Assembly: GCF_029227915.1 (NCBI RefSeq)
Contig: NC_079881.1
Coordinates: 27,381,501 to 27,445,500 of the forward strand
Source of the DNA: Hydractinia symbiolongicarpus
Taxonomy: Eukaryota; Cnidaria; Hydrozoa; Anthoathecata; Hydractiniidae
Reading direction: 5' to 3'
Length of the DNA: 64,000 bases
The position numbers were made by a program, and so were the translations under genes. Positions 11,359 to 22,921 of the stretch are shown one piece after another (the stretch's first letter is position 1; each line of letters starts with the position of its first letter). Under the pieces are notes generated by a model that worked only from the letters and a program-made list of their open reading frames with translations, made no database searches and was not told the DNA's origin.

Positions 11359-11561
11359 CTACTTTTATTCAGCGTCTCATCAAAAATGAAAACATTTTTG
11401 AAAACTACAAGTCTCATGCGATTTAGTGGTGAAAAGATAATTTAAAAAATCGTTCTGGAAATGAGTTTACTCACAGGGTACTTTCTTTGTATACATTCGA
11501 CTATACGGGACAAGCCCGGGATTTACGGGAAATCGCAGGTTTTCGTTTGCCGGCGATTAAA
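11359..11561 (+). repeat. Class B monomer, reference unit for the satellite (203 bp)
   Basis: I use this copy as the reference phase, starting at the C after GATTAAA. Order along the unit: pyrimidine-rich start (one C-to-A change here), A/T hairpin, ACAAGTCTCATGCGATTTAG, AT-rich AAAAGATAATTTAAAAAATC, TCTGGAAATGAG, CTCACAGGGTAC, the GTATA/TATAC dyad, the GC hairpin, then GCCGGCGATTAAA. A hand count of a typical class B unit gives 35 C and 40 G (37% GC) and 11 CpG. Class B marks are TGCGATTTAG, GAAAAGATAA, CTCACAGGG and GGGACAAGCC with CGCAGG. The CGCAGG variant puts an A opposite C in the GC hairpin. Class B is most frequent in the left two thirds. Confidence 0.93.
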
Positions 11562-12170
11562 CCTCTTTCATTAAGCGTCTCATTAAAAATGAAAACATTA
11601 TTGAGAACTACAAGTCTCATTCGTTCTAGTGGTGCAGAAATAATTTGAAAAATCGTTCGGGAAATCAGTTTACTCCTTGGGTACTTTCTTTATATACATT
11701 CTACTATACCGGCCAAGCCCGGGATTTACGGGAAATCGCGGGTTTCCGTTTGCCGGCGATTAAACTTCTTTTATTCAGCGTTTCATCAAAAATGAAAACA
11801 AGTTTAAAAACTACAAGTCTCATGCGTTTTAGTGGTGAAAAAATAATTTAAAAAATCGTTCGGGAAATGAGTTTACTCCCTGGGTACTTTCTGTTTATAC
11901 TTTTGACTATACGGGCTAAGCCCGGGATTTACGGGAACTCGCGGGTTTTCGTTTGCAGGCGATTAAACTTTTTTTATTCAGCGTCTCATCAAAAATGAAA
12001 ACATTTTTGAAAACTACAAGTCTCATGCGATTTAGTGGTGAAAAGATAATTCAAAAAATCGTTCTGGAAATGAGTTTACTCACCGGGTACTTTCTTTGTA
12101 TACATTCCACTATACGGGACAAGCCCGGGATTTACGGGAAATCGCGGGTTTTCGTTTGCCGGCGATTAAA

Positions 12171-12373
12171 CCTCTTTCATTAAGCGTCTCATTAAAAATG
12201 AAAACATTTTTGAAAACTACGAGTCTCATACGTTCTAGTGGTGCAGAAATAATTGGAAAAATCGTTCGGGAAATCAGTTTACTCATTGGGTACTTTCTTT
12301 ATATACATTCAACTATACGTGCCAAGCCCGGGATTTACGGGAAATCGCGGGTTTTCGTTTGCCGGCGATTAAA
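12171..12373 (+). repeat. Class A' monomer (203 bp), representative
   Basis: A' resembles A but has ACTACGAGTCTCATACG, ATAATTGGAAAAATCG, TTTACTCATTGGG and CTATACGTGCC. The TTGG in place of TTTGA or TTTAA removes the stop that ends most reading frames, so the longest frames of this array (96-102 codons) run from a B unit into an A' unit. This is a by-product of one substitution, not evidence of coding. A GGGCTTTACGG subvariant (22.6-42.4 kb) breaks one A-T pair of the GC hairpin. A' is confined to the left domain up to about 42.4 kb, apart from the related A-type patch at 62.7 kb. Confidence 0.88.
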
Positions 12374-13577
12374 CTTCTTTTACTGAGCGTCTCATCAAAA
12401 ATGAAAACAAGTTTAAAAACTACAAGTCTCATGCGTTTTAGTGGTGAAAAAATAATTTAAAAAATCGTTCGGGAAATGAGTTTACTCCCTGGGTACTTTC
12501 TTTTTATACTTTTGACTATACGGGCTAAGCCCGGGATTTACGGGAAATCGCGGGTTTTGTTTGCCGGCGATTAAACTTCTTTTATTCAGCGTCTCATCAA
12601 AAATGAAATATTTTTGAAAACTACAAGTCTTATGCGTTTTAGTGGTGAAAAAATAATTTAAAAAATCGTTCTGGAAATGAGTTTACTCACAGGGTACTTT
12701 CTCTGTATACTTTTGACTATACGGGCCGAGTCTGGCATTTACGGGAAATCGCAGGTTTTCGTTTGCCGGCGATTAAACTTCTTTTATTCAGCGTCTCATC
12801 AAAAATGAAAACATTTTTGAAAACTACAAGTCTCATGCGATTTAGTGGTGAAAAGATAATTGGAAAAATTGTTCGGGAAATCAGTTTACTCATTGGGTAC
12901 TTTCTTTATATACATTCAACTATACGTGCCAAGCCCGGGATTTACGGAAAATCGCGGGTTTTCGTTTCCCGGCGATTAAACTTCTTTTACTGAGCGTCTC
13001 ATCAGAAATGAAAACATTTTTGAAAACTACAAGTCTCATGCGTTTTAGTGGTGAAAAAATAATTTAAAAAATCGTTCGGGAAATGAGTTTACTCCCTGTG
13101 TACTTTCTTTGTATACTTTTGACTATACAGGCCGAGTCTGGGATTTACGGGAAATAGAAGGTTTTCGTTTGCCGGCGATTAAACTTCTTTTATTCAGCGT
13201 CTCATCAAAAATGAAAACATTTTTGAAAACTACAAGTCTCATGCGATTTAGTGGTGAAAAGATAATTTAAAAAATCGTTCTGGAAATGAGTTTACTCACA
13301 GGGTACTTTCTTTGTATACATTCGACTATACGGGACAAGCCCGGGATTTACGGGAAATCGCAGGTTTTCGTTTGCCGGCGATTAAACCTCTTTCATTAAG
13401 CGTCTCATTAAAAATGAAAACATTTTTGAGAACTACAAGTCTCATTCGTTCTAGTGGTGCAGAAATAATTTGAAAAATCGTTCGGGAAATCAGTTTACTC
13501 CTTGGGTACTTTCTTTATATACATTCAACTATACCGGCCAAGCCCGGTATTTACGGGAAATCGCGGGTTTTCGTTTG

Positions 13578-15255
13578 CCGGCGATTAAACTTCTTTTATT
13601 CAGCGTCTCATCAAAATTGAAATATTTTTGAAAACTACAAGTCTTATGCGTTTTAGTGGTGAAAAAATAATTTAAAAAATCGTTCTGGAAATGAGTTTAC
13701 TCACAGGGTACTTTCTTTGTATACTTTTGACTATACGGACCGAGTCCGGCATTTACGGGAAATCGCAGGTTTTCGTTTGCCGGCGATTAAACTTCTTTTA
13801 TTCAGCGTCTCATCAAAAATGAAAACATTTTTGAAAACTACAAGTCTCATGCGATTTAGTGGTGAAAAGATAATTGGAAAAATTGTTCGGGAAATCAGTT
13901 TACTCATTGGGTACTTTCTTTATATACATTCAACTATACGTGCCAAGCCTGGGATTTACGGGAAATCGCGGGTTTTCGTTTGCCGGCGATTAAACTTCTT
14001 TTACTGAGCGTCTCATCAAAAATGAAAACATTTTTGAAAACTACAAGTCTCATGCGTTTTAATGGTGAAGAAATAATTTAAAAAATCGTTCGGGAAATGA
14101 GTTTACTCCCTGTGTACTTTCTTTGTATACTTTTGACTATACAGGCCGAGTCTGGGATTTACGGGAAATCGAAGGTTTTCGTTTGCCGGCGATTAAACTT
14201 CTTTTATTCAGCGTCTCATCAAAAATGAAAACATTTTTGAAAACTACAAGTCTCATGCAATTTAGTGGTGAAAAGATAATTTAAAACATCGTTCTGGAAA
14301 TGAGTTTACTCACAGGGTACTTTCTTTGTATACATTCGACTATACGGGACAAGCCCGGGATTTACGGGAAATCGCAGGTTTTCGTTTGCCGGCGATTAAA
14401 CCTCTTTCATTAAGCGTCTCATTAAAAATGAAAACATTTTTGAGAACTACAAGTCTCATTCGTTCTAGTGGTGCAGAAATAATTTGAAAAATCGTTCGGG
14501 AAATCAATTTACTCCTTGGGTACTTTCTTTATATACATTCAACTATACCGGCCAAGCCCGGGATTTACGGGAAACCGCGGGTTTTCGTTTGCCGGCGATT
14601 AAACTTCTTTTATTCAGCGTCTCATCAAAAATGAAAACATTTTTGAAAACTACAAGTCTCATGCGTTTTAGTGGTGAAAAAATAATTTAAAAAATCGTTC
14701 TGGAAATGAGTTTACTCACAGGGTACTTTCTTTGTATACTTTTGACTATACGAGCCGAGTCTGGCATTTACCGGAAATCGCAGGTTTTCGTTTGCCGGCG
14801 ATTAAACTTCTTTTATTCAGCGTCTCATCAAAAATGAAAACATTTTTGAAAACTACAAGTCTCATGCGATTTAGTGGTGAAAAGATAATTTAAAAAATCG
14901 TTCTGGAAATAAGTTTACTCACAGGGTACTTTCTTTGTATACATTCCACTATACGGGACAAGCCCGGGATTTACGGGAAATCGCGGGTTTTCGTTTGCCG
15001 GCGATTAAACCTCTTTCATTAAGCGTCTCATTAAAAATGAAAACATTTTTGAAAACTACGAGTCTCATACGTTCTAGTGGTGCAGAAATAATTGGAAAAA
15101 TCGTTCGGGAAATCAGTTTACTCATTGGGTACTTTCTTTATATACATTCAACTATACGTGCCAAGCCCGGGATTTACGGGAAATCGCGGGTTTTCGTTTG
15201 CCGGCGATTAAACTTCTTTTACTGAGCGTCTCATCAAAAATGAAAACAAGTTTAA
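13578..15255 (+). repeat. Mixed left-domain monomers between two large HOR pairs
   Basis: Units are C, B/A' hybrid, G, B, A, C-like, B, A', D in order. 13717-14007 and 15543-15833 match at an offset of 1826 bp (9 monomers). Private variants include CAAAATTGAAAT near 13614, TTAATGGTGAAG near 14059 and GAAACCGCGGG near 14571. Nothing but satellite is present. Confidence 0.78.
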
Positions 15256-18200
15256 AAACTACAAGTCTCATGCGTTTTAGTGGTGAAAAAATAATTTAAA
15301 AACTCGTTCGGGAAATGAGTTTACTCCCTGGGTACTTTCTTTTTATACTTTTGACTATACGGGCTAAGCCCGGGATTTACGGGAAATCGCGGGTTTTCGT
15401 TTGCCGGCGATTAAACTTCTTTTATTCAGCGTCTCATCAAAAATGAAATATTTTTGAAAACTACAAGTCTTATGCGTTTTAGTGGTGAAAAAATAATTTA
15501 AAAAATCGTTCTGGAAATGAGTTTACTCACAGGGTACTTTCTTTGTATACTTTTGACTATACGGGCCGAGTCTGGCATTTACGGGAAATCGCAGGTTTTC
15601 GTTTGCCGGCTATTAAACTTCTTTTATTCAGCGTCTCATCAAAAATGAAAACATTTTTGAAAACTACAAGTCTCATGCGATTTAGTGGTGAAAAGATAAT
15701 TGGAAAAATTGTTCGGGAAATCAGTTTACTCATTGGGTACTTTCTTTATATACATTCAACTATACGTGCCAAGCCCGGGATTTACGGGAAATCGCGGGTT
15801 TTCGTTTGCCGGCGATTAAACTTCTTTTACTGAGCGTCTCATCAAAAATGAAAACATTTTTAAAAACTACAAGTCTCATGCGATTTAGTGGTGAAAAGAT
15901 AATTTAAAAAATCGTTCTGAAAATGAGTTTACTCACAGGGTACTTTCTTTGTATACATTCGACTATACGGGACAAGCCCGGGATTTACGGGAAATCGCAG
16001 GTTTTCGTTTGCCGGCGATTAAACCTCTTTCATTACGCGTCTCATTAAAAATGAAAACATTTTTGAGAACTACAAGTCTCATTCGTTCTAGTGGTGCAGA
16101 AATAATTTGAAAAATCGTTCGGAAAATCAGTTTACTTCTTGGGTACTTTCTTTATATACATTCAACTATACCGGCCAAGCCCGGGATTTACGGGAAATCG
16201 CGGGTTTTCGTTTGCCGGCGATTAAACTTCTTTTATTCAGCGTCTCATAAAAAATGAAAACATTTTTGAAAACTACAAGTCTCATGCGTTTTAGTGGTGA
16301 AAAAATAATTCAAAAAATCGTTCGGGAAATGAGTTTACTCCCTGTGTACTTTCTTTGTATACTTTTGACTATACAGGCCGAGTCGGGGATTTACGGGAAA
16401 TCGAAGGTTTTCGTTTGCCGGCGATTAAACTTCTTTTATTCAGCATCTCATCAAGAATGAAAACATTTTTGAAAACTACAAGTCTCATGCGATTTAGTGG
16501 TGAAAAGATAATTTAAAAAATCGTTCTGGAAATGAGTTTACTCACAGGGTACTTTCTTTGTATACATTCGACTATACGGGACAAGCCCGGGATTTACGGG
16601 AAATCGCAGGTTTTCGTTTGCCGGCGATTAAACCTCTTTCATTAAGCGTCTCATTAAAAATGAAAACATTTTTGAGAACTACAAGTCTCATTCGTTCTAG
16701 TGGTGCAGAAATAATTTGAAAAATCGTTCGGGAAATCAGTTTACTCCTTGGGTACTTTCTTTATATACATTCAACTATACCGGCCAAGCCCGGGATTTAC
16801 GGGAAATCGCGGGTTTTCGTTTGCCGGCGATTAAACTTCTTTTATTCAGCGTCTCATCAAAAATGAAAACAAGTTTAAAAACTACAAGTCTCATGCGTTT
16901 TAGTGGTGAAAAAATAATTTAAAAAATCGTTCGGGAAATGAGTTTATTCCCTGTGTACTTTCTTTGTATACATTTGACTACACGGGTTAAGCCCGGGATT
17001 TACGGAAAATGGCGGGTTTTCGTTTGCCGGCGATTAAACTTCTTTTAATCAGCGTCTCATCAAAAATGAAAACATTTTTGAAAACTACAAGTCTCATGGG
17101 CTTTAGTGGTTAAATAATAATTTAAAAAATCGTTCGGGAAAAGAGTTTACTCCCTGGGTACTTTCTTTGTATACTTTTGACTATACGGGCCGAGTCTGGG
17201 ATTTACGGGAAATCGCAGGTTTTCGTTTGCCGGCGATTAAACTTCTTTTATTCAGCGTATCATCAAAAATGAAAACATTTTTGAAAACTACAAGTCTCAT
17301 GCGATTTAGTGGTGATAAGATAATTTAAAAAATCGTTCTGGAAATGAGTTTACTCACAGGGTAATTTCTTTGTATACATTCGACTATACGGGACAAGCCC
17401 GGGATTCACGGGAAATCGCAGGTTTTCGTTTGCCGGCGATTAAACCTCTTTCACTAAGCGTCTCATTAAAAATGAAAACATTTTTGAGAACTACAAGTCT
17501 CATTCGTTCTAGTGGTGCAGAAATAATTTGAAAAATCGTTCGGGAAATCAGTTTACTCCTTGGGTACTTTCTTTATATACATTCATCTATACCGGCCAAG
17601 CCCGGGATTTACGGGAAATCGCGGGTTTCCGTTTGCCGGCGATTAAACTTCTTTTATTCAGCGTTTCATCAAAAATAAAAACAAGTTTAAAAACTACAAG
17701 TCTCATGCGTTTTAGTGGTGAAAAAATAATTTAAAAAATCGTTCGGGAAATGAGTTTACTCCCTGGGTACTTTCTTTTTATACTTTTGACTATACGGGCT
17801 AAGCCCGGGATTTACGGGAAATCGCGGGTTTTCGTTTGCCGGCGATTAAACTTTTTTTATTCAGCGTCTCATCAAAAATGAAATATTTTTGAAAACTACA
17901 AGTCTCATGCGTTTTAGTGGTGAAAAAATAATTTAAAAACTCGTTCGGGAAATGAGTTTACTCCCTGGGTACTTTCTTTTTATACTTTTGACTATCCGGG
18001 CTAAGCCCGGGATTTACGGGAAATCGCGGGTTTTCGTTTGCCGGCGATTAAACTTCTTTTATTCAGCGTCTCATCAAAAATGAAATATTTTTGAAAACTA
18101 CAAGTCTTATGCGTTTTAGTGGTGAAAAAATAATTTAAAAAATCGTTCTGGAAATGAGTTTACTCACAGGGTACTTTCTTTGTATACTTTTGACTATACG

Positions 18201-20529
18201 GGCCGAGTCTGGCATTTACGGGAAATCGCAGGTTTTCGTTTGCCGGCGATTAAACTTCTTTTATTCAGCGTCTCATCAAAAATGAAAACATTTTTGAAAA
18301 CTACAAGTCTCATGCGATTTAGTGGTGAAAAGATAATTGGAAAAATTGTTCAAGAAATCAGTTTACTCATTGGGTACTTTCTTTATATACATTCAACTAT
18401 ACGTGCCAAGCCCGGGATTTACGGGAAATCGCGGGTTTTCGTTTGCCGGCGATTAAACTTCTTTTACTGAGCGTCTCATCAAAAATGAAAACATTTTTAA
18501 AAACTACAAGTCTCATGCGTTTTAGTGGTGAAAAAATAATTTAAAAAATCGTTCGGGAAATGAGTTTACTCCCTGTGTACTTTCTTTGTATACTTTTGAC
18601 TATACAGGCCGAGTCTGGGATTTACGGGAAATCGCAGGTTTTCGTTTGCCGGCGATTAAACCTCTTTCATTACGCGTCTCATTAAAAATGAAAACATTTT
18701 TGAGAACTACAAGTCTCATTCGTTCTAGTGGTGCAGAAATAATTTGAAAAATCGTTCGGAAAATCAGTTTACTTCTTGGGTACTTTCTTTATATACATTC
18801 AACTATACCGGCCAAGCCCGGGATTTACGGGAAATCGCGGGTTTTCGTTTGCCGGCGATTAAACTTCTTTTATTCAGTGTCTCATAAAAAATGAAAACAT
18901 TTTTGAAAACTACAAGTCTCATGCGTTTTAGTGGTGAAAAAATAATTCAAAAAATCGTTCGGGAAATGAGTTTACTCCCTGTGTACTTTCTTTGTATACT
19001 TTTGACTATACAGGCCGAGTCTGGGATTTACGGGAAATCGAAGGTTTTCGTTTGCCGGCGATTAAACTTCTTTTATTCAGCATCTCATCAAGAATGAAAA
19101 CATTTTTGAAAACTACAAGTCTCATGCGATTTAGTGGTGAAAAGATAATTTAAAAAATCGTTCTGGAAATGAGTTTACTCACAGGGTACTTTCTTTGTAT
19201 ACATTCGACTATACGGGACAAGCCCGGCATTTACGGGAAATCGCAGGTTTTCGTTTGCCGGCGATTAAACCTCTTTCATTAAGCGTCTCATTAAAAATGA
19301 AAACATTTTTGAGAACTACAAGTCTCATTCGTTCTAGTGGTGCAGAAATAATTTGAAAAATCGTTCGGGAAATCAGTTTACTCCTTGGGTACTTTCTTTA
19401 TATACATTCAACTATAACGGCCAAGCCCGGGATTTACGGGAAATCGCGGGTTTTCGTTTGCCGGCGATTAAACTTCTTTTATTCAGCGTCTCATCAAAAA
19501 TGAAAACAAGTTTAAAAACTACAAGTCTCATGCGTTTTAGTGGTGAAAAAATAATTTAAAAAATCGTTCGGGAAATGAGTTTATTCCCTGTGTACTTTCT
19601 TTGTATACATTTGACTACACGGGTTAAGCCCGGGATTTACGGGAAATGGCGGGTTTTCGTTTGCCGGCGATTAAACTTATTTTAATCAGCGTCTCATCAA
19701 AAATGAAAACATTTTTGAAAACTACAAGTCTCATGGGCTTTAGTGGTTAAATAATAATTTAAAAAATCGTTCGGGAAAAGAGTTTACTCCCTGGGTACTT
19801 TCTTTGTATACTTTTGACTATACGGGCCGAGTCTGGGATTTACGGGAAATCGCAGGTTTTCGTTTGCCGGCGATTAAACTTCTTTTATTCAGCGTCTCAT
19901 CAAAAATGAAAACATTTTTAAAAACTACAAGTCTCATGCGATTTAGTGGTGAAAAGATAATTTAAAAAATCGTTCTGGAAATGAGTTTACTCACAGGGTA
20001 CTTTCTTTGTATACATTCGACTATACGGGAAAAGCCCGGGATTTACGGGAAATCGCGGGTTTTCGTTTGCCGGCGATTAAACCTCTTTCATTAAGCGTCT
20101 CATTAAAAATGAAAACATTTTTGAAAACTACAAATCTCATTCGTTCTAGTGGTGCAGAAATAATTTAAAAAATTGTTCGGGAAATCAGTTTACTCCTTGG
20201 GTACTTTCTTTATATACATTCAACTATACCGGCCAAGCCCGGGATTTACGGGAAATCGCGGGTTTCCGTTTGCCGGCGATTAAACTTCTTTTATTCAGCG
20301 TTTCATCAAAAATAAAAACAAGTTTAAAAACTACAAGTCTCATGCGTTTTAGTGGTGAAAAAATAATTTAAAAAATCGTTCGGGAAATGAGTTTACTCCC
20401 TGGGTACTTTCTTTTTATACTTTTGACTATACGGGCTAAGCCCGGGATTTACGGGAAATCGCGGGTTTTCGTTTGCCGGCGATTAAACTTTTTTTATTCA
20501 GCGTCTCATCAAAAATGAAATATTTTTGA
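15256..20529 (+). repeat. 2637-bp 13-mer HOR, two tandem copies
   Basis: Copies are about 15256-17892 and 17893-20529. Shared rare variants include AAAAACTCGTTCGGG (15303 and 17940), TCATTACGCGTC (about 16033 and 18670), CAGCATCTCATCAAGAATG (16441 and 19078), TTTATTCCCTGTG with CACGGGTTAAGCC (about 16945 and 19582) and GGGAAAAGAG (about 17137 and 19774). One monomer differs between the copies (15821-16023 versus 18458-18660) and appears to be two different G/B hybrids. Confidence 0.88.
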
Positions 20530-20817
20530 AAACTACAAGTCTTATGCGTTTTAGTGGTGAAAAAATAATTTAAAAAATCGTTCTGGAAATGAGTTTACTC
20601 ACAGGGTACTTTCTTTGTATACTTTTGACTATACGGGCCGAGTCTGGCATTTACGGGAAATCGCAGGTTTTCTTTTGCCGGCGATTAAACTTCTTTTATT
20701 CATCGTCTCATCAAAAATGAAAACATTTTTGAAAACTACAAGTCTCATGCGATTTAGTGGTGAAAAGATAATTTAAAAAATCGTTCTGGAAATGAGTTTA
20801 CTCACAGGGTACTTTCT
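20530..20817 (+). repeat. Junction monomers before the compound HOR
   Basis: This is the end of a C unit and most of a B unit, with TTTTCTTTTGCC and TTCATCGTCTC variants that recur near 24527, 28175 and 30408. It is therefore the tail of the 11-mer module seen further right rather than unique sequence. Confidence 0.75.
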
Positions 20818-21298
20818 TTGTATACATTCCACTATACGGGACAAGCCCGGGATTTACGGGAAATCGCGGGTTTTCGTTTGCCGGCGATTAAACCTCTTTC
20901 ATTAAGCGTCTCATTGAAAATGAAAACATTTTTGAAAACTACGAGTCTCATACGTTCTAGTGGTGCAGAAATAATTGGAAAAATCGTTCGGGAAATCAGT
21001 TCACTCATTAGGTACTTTCTTTATATACATTCAACTATACGTGCCAAGCCCGGGATTTACGGGAAATCGCGGGTTTTCGTTTGCCGGCGATTAAACTTTT
21101 TTTACTGAGCGTCTCATCAAAAATGAAAACAAGTTTAAAAACTACAAGTCTCATGCGTTTTAGTGGTGAAAAAATAATTTAAAACATCGTTCGGGAAATG
21201 AGTTTACTCCCTGGGTACTTTCTTTTTGTACTTTTGACTATACGGGCTAAGCCCGGGATTTACGGGAAATCGCGGGTTTTCGTTTGCCGGCGATTAAA

Positions 21299-21500
21299 CG
21301 TCTTTTATTCAGCGTCTCATCAAAAATGAAATATTTTTAAAAACTACAAGTCTTATGCGTTTTAGTGGTGAAAAAATAATTTAAAAAATCGTTCTGGAAA
21401 TGAGTTTACTCACAGGGTACTTTCTCTGTATACTTTTGACTATACGGGCCGAGTCTGGCATTTACGGGAAATCGCAGGTTTTCGTTTGCCGGCGATTAAA
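21299..21500 (+). repeat. Class C monomer (202 bp), representative
   Basis: Class C carries GAAATATTTTT, one base shorter than GAAAACATTTTT, which explains the 202-bp length. The A/T dyad survives with 8-bp arms (TCAAAAAT and ATTTTTGA) around a 5-base loop; in this copy TTTTTAAA replaces TTTTTGAA. Other marks are GTCTTATGCGTTTTAG, TCTGGAAATGAG, CTCACAGGG, CTTTTGACTATACGGGCC and GAGTCTGGCATTTACGG. The GGCATTT change weakens the GC hairpin. Class C typically sits between a D unit and a B or B/A' unit. Confidence 0.87.
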
Positions 21501-22718
21501 CTTCTTTTATTCAGCGTCTCATCAAAAATGAAAACATTTTTGAAAACTACAAGTCTCATGCGATTTAGTGGTGAAAAGATAATTGGAAAAATCGTTCGGG
21601 AAATCAGTTTACTCATTGGGTACTTTCTTTATATACATTCAACTATACGTGCCAAGCCCGGGATTTACGGGAAATCGCAGGTTTTCGTTTGCCGGCGATT
21701 AAACTTCTTTTACTGAGCGTCTCATCAAAAATGAAAACATTTTTGAAAACTACAAGTCTCATGCGTTTTAGTGGTGAAAAAATAATTTAAAAAATCGTTC
21801 GGGAAATGAGTTTACTCCCTGTGTACTTTTTTTGTATGCTTTTGACTATACAGGCCGAGTCTGGGATTTACGGGAAATCGCAGGTTTTCGTTTGCCGGCG
21901 ATTAAACTTCTTTTCTTCAGCGTCTCATCAAAAATGAAAACATTTTTGAAAACTACAAGTCTCATGCGATTTAGTGGTGAAAAGATAATTTAAAAAATCG
22001 TTCGGGAAATGAGTTTACTCCCTAGGTACTTTCTTTTTATACTTTTGACTATACGGGCTAAGCCCGGGATTTACGGGAAATCGCGGGTTTTCGTTTGCCG
22101 GCGATTAAACTTCTTTTATTCAGCGTCTCATCAAAAATGAAAACATTTTTGAAAACTACAAGTCTTATGCGTTTTAGTGGTGAAAAAATAATTTAAAAAA
22201 TCGTTCTGGAAATGAGTTTACTCACAGGGTACTTTCTTTGTATACTTTTGACTATACGGGCCGAGTCTGGCATTTACGGGAAATCGCAGGTTTTCGTTTG
22301 CCGGCGATTAAACTTCTTTTATTCAGCGTCTCATCAAAAATGAAAACAATTTTGAAAACTACAAGTCTCATGCGATTTAGTGGTGAAAAGATAATTTAAA
22401 AAATCGTTCTGGAAATGAGTTTACTCACAGGGTACTTTCATTGTATACATTCCACTATACGGGACAAGCCCGGGATTTACGGGAAATCGCGGGTTTTCGT
22501 TTGCCGGCGATTAAACCTCTTTCATTAAGCGTCTCATTAAAAATGAAAACATTTTTGAAAACTACGAGTCTCATACGTTCTAGTGGTGCAGAAATAATTG
22601 GAAAAATCGTTCGGGAAATCAGTTTACTCATTGGGTACTTTCTTTATATACATTCAACTATACGTGCCAAGCCCGGGCTTTACGGGAAATCGCGGGTTTT
22701 CGATTGCCGGCGATTAAA

Positions 22719-22921
22719 CTTCTTTTACTGAGCGTCTCATCAAAAATGAAAACAAGTTTAAAAACTACAAGTCTCATGCGTTTTAGTGGTGAAAAAATAA
22801 TTTAAAAAATCGTTCGGGAAATGACTTTACTCCCTGGGTACTTTCTTTTTATACTTTTGACTATACGGGCTAAGCCCGGGATTTACGGGAAATCGCGGGT
22901 TTTCGTTTGCCGGCGATTAAA
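22719..22921 (+). repeat. Class D monomer (203 bp), representative
   Basis: Class D is marked by TTTTACTGAGCG at the start, GAAAACAAGTTTAAAAAC in place of the CATTTTTGA arm, CTCCCTGGG, TTTTTATACTTTTGAC and GGGCTAAGCC. The change to CAAGTTTA destroys the A/T dyad, so that dyad is not kept in every class. The GC hairpin is intact. D usually follows A or A' and precedes C. The ordered string B, A', D, C is a recurrent module in the left domain. Confidence 0.88.

Larger units (their letters stand above)
8710..13577 (+). repeat. 2434-bp 12-mer HOR, two tandem copies
   Basis: Copies are about 8710-11143 and 11144-13577. Shared rare variants place them together: AAATAGAAGG (8893 and 11327), CGGGTTTTGTTTGCC (one-base deletion near 10121 and 12555), ACGGAAAATCG with CGTTTCCCGG (about 10511 and 12945) and CCCGGTATTTAC (about 11109 and 13543). 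Known differences are a T/C near 9267 versus 11701 and TTTCTTTTTA versus TTTCTGTTTA near 9436 versus 11870. Each copy also contains an internal 9-monomer similarity (offset 1825). Confidence 0.9.
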
